NCBI GenBank assembly: GCA_919901875.1
Contig: CAKKQG010000098.1
Span: 1 to 10,410 of the forward strand
Direction: 5' to 3'
DNA length: 10,410 nucleotides
Source: Anaerolineales bacterium
GTDB taxonomy: Bacteria; Chloroflexota; Anaerolineae; Anaerolineales; VGOW01
Shown here one piece after another: positions 5,981-10,410 of the stretch. How positions within the stretch are numbered: the stretch's first letter is position 1; the number at the start of each line of letters is the position of its first letter. Below the pieces are notes generated by a model, which had not been told where the DNA came from, searched no databases, and worked only from the letters and a program-made list of their open reading frames with translations. A program made the position numbers and the translations under genes.

Positions 5981-6490
5981 TTACCATCTCTCCCACTTCA
6001 CCACCTCGTCAAAGGTGCGGCGCATCCCTTTCTTCGCCAGTTTTGTGGCGGGATCGGACGATGGATAGCCAAACGAGATCGCCGCGCGAATATGCCATTC
6101 TTCAGGAAAGCCAAGAAGTGATCGCGCTTTCTCGGGTTCGTAGATCGTCGCCATCACCGATCCGATTCCCGACTCCCAGGCAGTCAGCATCATGTTCTGC
6201 GCCGCTTGCCCCAGATCGAACATGATGGACCAACGTTGAGCCGGGTCGGGGGTCAGCAAGACGACGCCCACATTCGCTCCGGCTAAATGGGCGGCAAACG
6301 TTCCACATTCAGCCAATGCTTTAAGCCGCTCACGATCCAGAATCACAATAAACATCCAAGGTTGAGTATTCTTGGAACTGCCCGCCAATCGCCCGGCGTT
6401 CAAAATTCTTCGGAGTGTTTCATCCGAAATGGGTTGATCGGCAAAATGGCGGATGGCGCGTTTGGCGCGGATAGCATCATAGACATTCAT
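5981..6490 (-). CDS. Nitroreductase-family FMN-dependent oxidoreductase
   Basis: A 169-residue compact nitroreductase-fold protein. The N-terminus MNVYDAIRAKRAIRHFADQP carries the basic FMN-phosphate-binding RxKRxIR signature. AGSSKNTQPWMFIVI at 36-50 is the conserved Ser/Asn/Gln-Pro-Trp FMN loop. DLGQAAQNMMLTAWESGIGS at 92-111 is the dimer helix followed by the Gly-rich turn, and RAAISFGYP at 135-143 is the final conserved strand. Such enzymes use NAD(P)H to reduce nitro, quinone or other electrophilic substrates; the true substrate is not predictable. GAGGAA lies 6 nt before the ATG at 6490. It is the first gene of the minus-strand run and is divergent from the cyclic-di-AMP-receptor pair, with 91 bp between the starts. 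Confidence 0.88.
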   Translation of the reverse strand: MNVYDAIRAKRAIRHFADQPISDETLRRILNAGRLAGSSKNTQPWMFIVILDRERLKALAECGTFAAHLAGANVGVVLLTPDPAQRWSIMFDLGQAAQNMMLTAWESGIGSVMATIYEPEKARSLLGFPEEWHIRAAISFGYPSSDPATKLAKKGMRRTFDEVVKWERW

Positions 6491-6518
6491 AGTGGGTTCC
6501 TCGTCGTGGAAAAGGATG

Positions 6519-6548
6519 TTGCATTGTGACCGATCTACTGACTATAAT
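6519..6548 (+). promoter_or_regulatory. Promoter of the cyclic-di-AMP-receptor-like operon
   Basis: A perfect TATAAT -10 box (6543-6548) has a weak -35 TTGCAT (6519-6524, three of six matches) 18 bp upstream. Transcription would begin near 6555, leaving a leader of about 25-30 nt with a GAGGAG Shine-Dalgarno before the first gene. Confidence 0.6.
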
Positions 6549-6581
6549 ACATACATCCTGATTTTGTGAGGAGAGTACACT

Positions 6582-6905
6582 ATGCAAGCCATGCTGGCAA
6601 TTGTCCAATCGGAAGATGTCGAGGCGACGATCAACAAGCTCAAAACGCTCAACTTGCCGAGCGCAAGGTATGTTGCTTCATCGGGCGGCTTTTTGCGGCA
6701 GGGTAACACGTCGCTGACAATAGTGGTCAACGAGGATCAGGTGAACGCTGTGCTAAATGTTTTGCGCGTCACCTGCCAACGCCGCACCACCTACGTCCCG
6801 GCGCAGCTCGAGGTGGCACAGCTGGCATCGGCCTTCCCGGTGGAGGTTCAGGTTGGCGGCGCCACCGTATTTGTCTATGACCTTGAGCGTTTCGAAGAAT
6901 TCTAA
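6582..6905 (+). CDS. Cyclic-di-AMP receptor-like protein (DarA/PstA family), paralogue 1
   Basis: A 107-residue P-II-like protein closely matching the layout of Bacillus DarA and staphylococcal PstA. SSGGFLRQGNTS at 33-44 corresponds to the TTGGFLKSGNTT ligand loop of DarA. FPVEVQVGGATVFVYDLERF at 85-104 corresponds to the C-terminal strand segment that closes over the nucleotide. The family forms trimers and binds cyclic-di-AMP between subunits; downstream targets are poorly known. Relative to DarA the Thr at position 28 appears to be replaced by Arg29 in my hand alignment, so binding should not be taken for granted. AGGAG is 8 nt upstream of the ATG. Paralogue 2 follows after 12 bp, so the two are co-transcribed and may form mixed trimers. 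Confidence 0.88.
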   Translation: MQAMLAIVQSEDVEATINKLKTLNLPSARYVASSGGFLRQGNTSLTIVVNEDQVNAVLNVLRVTCQRRTTYVPAQLEVAQLASAFPVEVQVGGATVFVYDLERFEEF

Positions 6906-6917
6906 AGGAGGCTAGAG

Positions 6918-7184
6918 ATGAAACTCATCGTTGCCATTATTCGAGATAGTGACGCCAATGCAATCCTTGATGCGTTGATCGCCAAAAAGTATGGCGCGAC
7001 CCGCGCCTCTACGACGGGCGTATTTTGGAAACAGGGAAATACGACTCTGCTCATCGGCGTGGAAGGCGACAAAGTGGATGATGCCATCGCCACCATTAAA
7101 GCGGCGTGTGGTCCCGCCCCGACCGACGGCAGTCACCGCGCCACGATCTATGTGATCAACACGGCGAGATACGAACAGATTTAA
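6918..7184 (+). CDS. Cyclic-di-AMP receptor-like protein (DarA/PstA family), short paralogue 2
   Basis: An 88-residue relative of the preceding gene, about 20 residues shorter. MKLIVAIIRDSDANAILDAL matches the DarA N-terminus almost position for position, and TTGVFWKQGNTT at 32-43 matches the ligand loop with Val35 and Trp37 substitutions. The middle to C-terminal loop containing the PVEVxVGGA strand is missing, replaced by a short APTDGSH turn before the last strand ATIYVINTARYEQI. A very strong AAAGGAGG site ends 6 nt before the ATG and suggests high translation. Being truncated only in the T/B-loop region and otherwise well formed, it is a functional variant rather than a pseudogene. It may bind a different nucleotide or modulate paralogue 1; this is inference. 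Confidence 0.85.
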   Translation: MKLIVAIIRDSDANAILDALIAKKYGATRASTTGVFWKQGNTTLLIGVEGDKVDDAIATIKAACGPAPTDGSHRATIYVINTARYEQI

Positions 7185-7194
7185 ATCCTCGTAG

Positions 7195-7214
7195 AGACGT
7201 TGCATGCAACGTCT
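7195..7214. repeat. Perfect 20-bp palindrome
   Basis: AGACGTTGCATGCAACGTCT is fully self-complementary, and the flanks GTAG and CTAC extend the pairing after a one-base bulge. It resembles dispersed GTAGAGACGTTGC-type palindromes that I recall from cyanobacterial and Chloroflexota genomes. It sits between the short receptor paralogue and the methyltransferase and contains an in-frame ATG (7204) that is probably not the true start. Confidence 0.85.
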
Positions 7215-7224
7215 TCTACCATTT

Positions 7225-7989
7225 ATGCGCGTCAACTACGATTCTATCGCGCCCAATTATCATGCGCGATATGCAAGCGGCAGCGCGCTGCCCAGCATTG
7301 CCAACCTACTGCACAGCATCGCTCACGACCTCAACGCTCAAAAAATTTTAGAGGTCGGGTGCGGCAGTGGACGATGGCTCGACGAATTACAAACGATCAC
7401 GCCGCACATTTACGGTTTAGATTTTTCGTTGGGCATGTTGAGCCAAGCGCGCCAGCGAAACAATACAGTGCCACTCACGCGCGGCACGGCGAAGCAACTC
7501 CCCTTTGAGTCATCACTCTTCGATCTCGTTTTTTGCATCAACGCCCTGCACCATTTTGATCAACCACAAAACTTCATTGCCGAGTCTTATCGTGCGCTTC
7601 GGCGCGGCGGCGCGCTGATCGCCATCAACATTGATCCGCACAACATCGGGACGTGGTGCGTCTACGATTATTTTAAAGGCACACGCGAAACTGATCTAAA
7701 GCGTTTTCCAAAAATTGAAGGGCTGAAGGAGTGGATGCGCGAGACAGGGTTCAAGAAAATTGAAACGCGAATCGCCGATCATGTTAGCAGCCACAAAATC
7801 GGACGTGACGTGCTAAGCGACCATTTTTTGCAAAAGCATGGCACGTCGCAGTTGGCGTTGTTAAGTGACAAGGCGTACGCCGAAGGGATAAGCAAGATCG
7901 AAGCGGCAATCGCGGCGGCAGAGAGCCGCAACGAGGAGATCGTTTTCGCGGCGGAGTTTTCTTTTCCGGCAGTGATCGGTTACAAATAA
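7225..7989 (+). CDS. Class I SAM-dependent methyltransferase (Methyltransf_11 type)
   Basis: A protein of about 254 residues with the Rossmann methyltransferase fold. Numbering from the ATG at 7225: NYDSIAPNYHARY (4-16) is the typical pre-domain helix. ILEVGCGSGRWLDEL (41-55) is motif I, binding SAM. YGLDFSLGMLSQAR (63-76) has the acidic Asp66 that binds the ribose hydroxyls. GTAKQLPFESSLFDLVFC (87-104) is the adenine and post-I region. NALHHF (106-111) and ALRRGGALIAIN (124-135) follow the usual ubiquinone/menaquinone-methyltransferase-like order. The substrate is unknown. An ATG 21 bp earlier (7204) would add seven residues coded by a palindromic repeat, so the later start is preferred. Neither start has a Shine-Dalgarno sequence. 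The gene ends in a shared bidirectional terminator. Confidence 0.88.
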   Translation: MRVNYDSIAPNYHARYASGSALPSIANLLHSIAHDLNAQKILEVGCGSGRWLDELQTITPHIYGLDFSLGMLSQARQRNNTVPLTRGTAKQLPFESSLFDLVFCINALHHFDQPQNFIAESYRALRRGGALIAINIDPHNIGTWCVYDYFKGTRETDLKRFPKIEGLKEWMRETGFKKIETRIADHVSSHKIGRDVLSDHFLQKHGTSQLALLSDKAYAEGISKIEAAIAAAESRNEEIVFAAEFSFPAVIGYK

Positions 7990-8025
7990 AAAGACCCTTC
8001 GATCACTCGAAGGGTCTTTTTATTT
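7984..8025. terminator. Bidirectional intrinsic terminator
   Basis: A perfect 19-bp stem (7984-8002 with 8007-8025) closes a TCAC loop, with an A-run at one foot and a T-run at the other, so it works in both directions. It contains the TAA of the methyltransferase (7987-7989) and overlaps the stop codon of the convergent membrane protein (8024-8026). Confidence 0.92.
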
Positions 8026-8557
8026 ATGCCGCTTTCGCTTCGTCGGGCGGCGTGGGTGAGTCTTCTTTCTTGTGCATCTGCTCGTGCCACTCCGCAAAAT
8101 GCGGCGGCACATCGTGTGACCCCGGGCCTCCGGGTCCGCCGCGCACAAACATCATCTTGTCGTGACCGCCGAACCAAAATGGTTTGGGGCGCAACAAACG
8201 CATGATCACGACGACAAGCAAAGTGACGACCAACAACGGAATCAGGAAACCGAAGATCGCGCCGAATGGATTGAACGATCTAAACGGCGAGAGACGATGT
8301 GCCGTCGCGCCAAAGGGTTGCGCCGCGAATGATCGCGTGAATGCGCGCGGGTCATTGCGATTCAGTAACCCTTGACGATTCTGCCCACGCAGTTGAGGCG
8401 GCGTCACCTGTTGCCCGCCGGTTGCAGGCGCGACGATCCGCGCTTGTTGACCAATCGCTTGCCGCATCCCAAAACCGTACGAGACCGCGCCAACACCACC
8501 CAACACCGCCAACACTAAAAGTGTAATGACTGTTCCTAAGATAATTCGTTTAGCCAT
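8024..8557 (-). CDS. Two-TM membrane protein of unknown function
   Basis: A 177-residue protein that I do not recognise by name. A hydrophobic segment at about 5-29 (after MAKR) is a signal anchor or first transmembrane helix. A Gln/Arg/Pro-rich region (about 30-98) without predicted fold follows. A second transmembrane helix spans about 99-120 (FGAIFGFLIPLLVVTLLVVV). Next comes a basic RLLRPKP stop-transfer and a Gly/Pro/His-rich tail with VRGGPGGPGSHDVPPHFAEW (138-157). The tail's GPGGPG and PHFAEWHEQMHKK pattern is familiar from short Chloroflexota membrane proteins of unknown role. By the positive-inside rule the termini would be cytosolic and the middle region outside. AAAGGAGAAACAG gives an AAGGAG site 6 nt before the ATG, so the start is well supported. 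It is divergent from rtcB. Confidence 0.8.
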   Translation of the reverse strand: MAKRIILGTVITLLVLAVLGGVGAVSYGFGMRQAIGQQARIVAPATGGQQVTPPQLRGQNRQGLLNRNDPRAFTRSFAAQPFGATAHRLSPFRSFNPFGAIFGFLIPLLVVTLLVVVIMRLLRPKPFWFGGHDKMMFVRGGPGGPGSHDVPPHFAEWHEQMHKKEDSPTPPDEAKAA

Positions 8558-8602
8558 ACTGTTTCTCCTTTTGCATTATTATGATCCATGATTGTCGAGA
8601 AA

Positions 8603-8631
8603 TTGTGGATTGCTTGTAGAGAGATTACAAT
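8603..8631 (+). promoter_or_regulatory. Probable leaderless promoter of rtcB
   Basis: TTGTGG (8603-8608) and TACAAT (8626-8631) are separated by 17 bp, and the ATG at 8639 lies 7 nt after the -10 box, where transcription would begin. This favours 8639 over the in-frame ATG at 8630, which would lie inside the -10 element. Confidence 0.5.
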
Positions 8632-8638
8632 GGAGTGC

Positions 8639-10410
8639 ATGATCACAGGAAAAATTCTCAAACGGCGTGGCTGGCACGAAGGAAAAATTATCGGACTCGC
8701 TAAAAAGGTTGCGGCGAAATTGGAGTCGCAAGGATTAGAGCGCGATGAGATTTTGGATCGTCTCGATCAAGTGAGAGATCGCCCTCACGATTTTATGATC
8801 GATCCGTTGATGACTGATCTGGCGAAAGAATGTCTCCACCGAGAATCAGGTGAGGCGGTCATTACTGCGGAAACGATTCGATCTACACCCTTCCCTTATC
8901 GCGTGTGGGGCAAAGAACATATTGACCGCGAATCGTTTAACCAGATGGATAACGCCATGCGTTTGCCGATCAGCCTGATGGGCGCGTTGATGCCCGATGC
9001 TCACGTCGGTTACGGCTTACCCATCGGCGGCGTATTGGCAACGGATAATGTAGTGATCCCGTACGCCGTCGGCGTAGATATTGCCTGCTTTTCAGGAGAT
9101 ACAAAAGTCCCTCTGTTAGATGGCAATGATTACACATTAGCTGATCTCGCTAACAGAACAGAACCGTTCAATATCTATGCCTGCAAACCAGACGGCAAAA
9201 TCATCATAGCCCAAGCGACTGCGATGAAGACTCGAGAGAAGGTTGAACTCGTTGAAGTAATAATTGACAACGGCGAGAAAATTCTTTGCACACCCGACCA
9301 CGAATTTATGCTTCGAGATGGCAGCTATCAAAAAGCAGTTGATCTTCTGGCGGGGCACTCTCTTATGCCCTTTTATTCTCAAAGAGATAAAGAGGGTTAT
9401 GTGAGAGTCCAACAAAACTATTCTGGAAGGTGGCAGCGCACACATTGGATGGTAGCGCGCTCAGGCTTAATGGGGAAAGTTCTTAAGTTTGAGGGGCAAC
9501 GCACGGTGATTCATCATAAAGATTTTAATGAGGCGAACAATGACCCGACGAATTTGGAATTTATGGGAGACAGAGATCATTCGGCCTTTCATCGTTCTCT
9601 GGTCAACAGAAACACTCACTGGCAGTCTGAAGAATTCGAGCAACGACGAAAAGAATCGCTATCGGCTAAATCTCAGACTGAAGATGGGCATAATTATTTT
9701 GCCATGCGGGGCAGTAAAAATCTGAAAACGTATTGGAAACAAGACTATGAAAGAGCCAAAGCCAATTGCGCTGGAAATGGGCAACGAGGGAAACCCTATC
9801 TTGTCGCTCGAAACACGAGTGAAAAAGGGCGCGCGTTAAGCAAAGAGATTGCAGCTCGTGTTCATGTCTGTGATATTTGCGGTGAACAAATAAAATCGTA
9901 TATCGGACTTTACAATCATAGAAGACCTGTGCACAAAATCGCTGGCAAGCTTTTTAACCACAAAGTTATAAGTGTGCAATGTGTAGAAGAACGCCAAGAT
10001 GTTTACTGTCTGAACGTCCCCCTTTATCACAACTTTGCGCTCTCTGCCGGAGTATTCGTCCACAACTGCCGTATGCGACTCTCGATCTACGACGTGTCGC
10101 CGATTCTGATCGGGCAGAAGCGCGGGCAGTTTGAAAGATCGCTGCTCGATCAAACACAGTTCGGCCTGGGCGCAGAATGGAAAGGCGGCAAACGCGCGCA
10201 GCATGAGGTGTTAGACGATGCGGCATGGAACGCGACTCGCTTACTTACTTCACTTCACGCCGCCGCTTATTCGCAGCTCGGCACAAGCGGCACCGGGAAT
10301 CATTTTGTGGAGTGGGGAACGTTTAAACTTTTTGAAGACGATCCCAAGTTAAATCTCAAAGCGGGCGAGTATCTGTCGTTACTGTCACACAGCGGCTCGC
10401 GCAGTATCGG
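8639..10410 (+). CDS. rtcB: RtcB-family RNA ligase interrupted by an intein (3' end cut off)
   Basis: An open frame of 590 codons from ATG 8639 continues past the window edge. The N-extein (149 residues) ends MPDAHVGYGLPIGG...VGVDIA, and the C-extein resumes CRMRLSIYDVSP. Joined, they give the GVDIxC metal-binding loop of RtcB, whose Asp and Cys bind Mn. The C-extein continues with GTSGTGNHFVEWGTF (the conserved GNHFxE His ligand) and SHSGSRSIG (another Mn-ligand His). RtcB joins 2',3'-cyclic-phosphate RNA ends to 5'-OH ends using GTP, in RNA repair or tRNA splicing. The guanylylated C-terminal His is beyond the edge. PDAHVGYGLPIGG and DIACRM differ from the common PDVHQGYGFPIGG/DIGCGM, indicating a divergent bacterial clade. 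An alternative in-frame ATG lies at 8630. Activity requires intein splicing because the interrupted cysteine is a metal ligand. Confidence 0.93.
   Translation, partial: MITGKILKRRGWHEGKIIGLAKKVAAKLESQGLERDEILDRLDQVRDRPHDFMIDPLMTDLAKECLHRESGEAVITAETIRSTPFPYRVWGKEHIDRESFNQMDNAMRLPISLMGALMPDAHVGYGLPIGGVLATDNVVIPYAVGVDIACFSGDTKVPLLDGNDYTLADLANRTEPFNIYACKPDGKIIIAQATAMKTREKVELVEVIIDNGEKILCTPDHEFMLRDGSYQKAVDLLAGHSLMPFYSQRDKEGYVRVQQNYSGRWQRTHWMVARSGLMGKVLKFEGQRTVIHHKDFNEANNDPTNLEFMGDRDHSAFHRSLVNRNTHWQSEEFEQRRKESLSAKSQTEDGHNYFAMRGSKNLKTYWKQDYERAKANCAGNGQRGKPYLVARNTSEKGRALSKEIAARVHVCDICGEQIKSYIGLYNHRRPVHKIAGKLFNHKVISVQCVEERQDVYCLNVPLYHNFALSAGVFVHNCRMRLSIYDVSPILIGQKRGQFERSLLDQTQFGLGAEWKGGKRAQHEVLDDAAWNATRLLTSLHAAAYSQLGTSGTGNHFVEWGTFKLFEDDPKLNLKAGEYLSLLSHSGSRSI
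9086..10066 (+). other. RtcB intein (327 residues) with HNH endonuclease and C2H2 zinc-finger-like module
   Basis: The intein starts at Cys1 (CFSGDTKVPLLDG, block A) and ends GVFVHN, with Cys as the +1 extein residue. Block B is CTPDHEFML with Thr69 and His72. Block F is DVYCLNVPLYHNFAL (305-319). Block G has the penultimate His326 and terminal Asn327. All catalytic residues for class 1 protein splicing are present. Between blocks B and F, VIHHKDFNEANNDPTNLEFM (141-160) is an HNH nuclease core (His143/His144, Asp146, Asn152, Asn156), and CDIC...H...H (Cys262, Cys265, His278, His283; C-x2-C-x12-H-x4-H) is a zinc-finger-like DNA-binding module. This makes it a full-length, probably mobile intein. 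The reading frame has no stop or frameshift. Counted GC in two intein rows (9241-9300, 9721-9780) is 26/60 and 25/60, against 36/60 and 37/60 in flanking extein rows (8941-9000, 10141-10200), consistent with horizontal arrival. Confidence 0.95.

Noticed and set aside
6918..7184. Short receptor paralogue as a pseudogene
   Set aside because: It has an excellent ribosome binding site, conserved core and intact ends; only a loop region is shorter.
9137..9445. Minus-strand frame within the intein
   Set aside because: It is the complement of the intein blocks A-B region; no independent support.
9528..9725. Separate small plus-strand gene inside the intein
   Set aside because: It is a shifted frame over the HNH region; the continuous rtcB frame carries the conserved motifs.
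9086..10066. Group I/II intron or insertion sequence inside rtcB
   Set aside because: The reading frame stays open throughout and splicing-protein blocks are present at both junctions; no terminal inverted repeats or target duplications.
1..10410. tRNA or rRNA genes
   Set aside because: No cloverleaf-type sequence or rRNA-like segment was recognised on either strand by eye.

Overview
The window looks like a chromosomal segment of a moderately GC-rich, Gram-positive-like or monoderm bacterium, most plausibly a Chloroflexota (Anaerolineae-type) genome. This is an inference from gene content: a three-gene set (MSMEG_4193-type phosphomutase, DUF3090, SCO1664-type kinase-like protein) otherwise known mainly from Actinobacteria, two DarA/PstA-like cyclic-di-AMP receptor paralogues, a stand-alone acyl-CoA mutase large subunit without a B12 domain in the visible part, a soluble P-type-ATPase-like phosphatase, and many short phased intergenic repeats. 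No single feature fixes the taxonomy.

Layout. 1-1658 (minus, cut at the left edge): adenosylcobalamin-dependent acyl-CoA mutase large subunit with isobutyryl-CoA-mutase-type rather than methylmalonyl-CoA-mutase-type pocket residues. 1674-1801: an array of 8-bp units with an inverted arm. 1843-2313 (plus): HAD/COG4087-like phosphatase with a probable leaderless promoter. It converges on a minus-strand run of six genes (6490 down to 2338): nitroreductase, MSMEG_4193-type phosphomutase, DUF3090, SCO1664-type protein, HAD phosphatase and TIM-barrel isomerase/epimerase. The gaps between the first five of these genes are filled by short tandem-unit repeats with dyad symmetry: two 7-bp unit families and one 8-bp family. 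6582-7184 (plus): a two-gene operon of cyclic-di-AMP-receptor-like proteins with a clear promoter and strong ribosome binding sites. 7225-7989 (plus): class I methyltransferase whose apparent upstream start lies inside a palindromic repeat. 7984-8025: a perfect hairpin terminator shared with the convergent two-TM membrane protein (8557-8024). 8639-10410 (plus, cut at the right edge): an RtcB-type RNA ligase interrupted by a 327-residue intein.

The strongest item is the intein. It sits immediately before the cysteine of the RtcB metal-binding GVDI(A)C loop, has intact splicing blocks and carries an HNH homing-endonuclease core plus a C2H2 zinc-finger-like module. The next most interesting are the phased short-unit repeats, one of which has been captured as the C-terminal tail of the phosphomutase, and the switched substrate-pocket residues of the acyl-CoA mutase. 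Functionally, the three-gene core of the minus-strand run probably acts together on an unknown phosphorylated substrate; the flanking HAD, TIM-barrel and nitroreductase genes may be accessory or simply co-transcribed.
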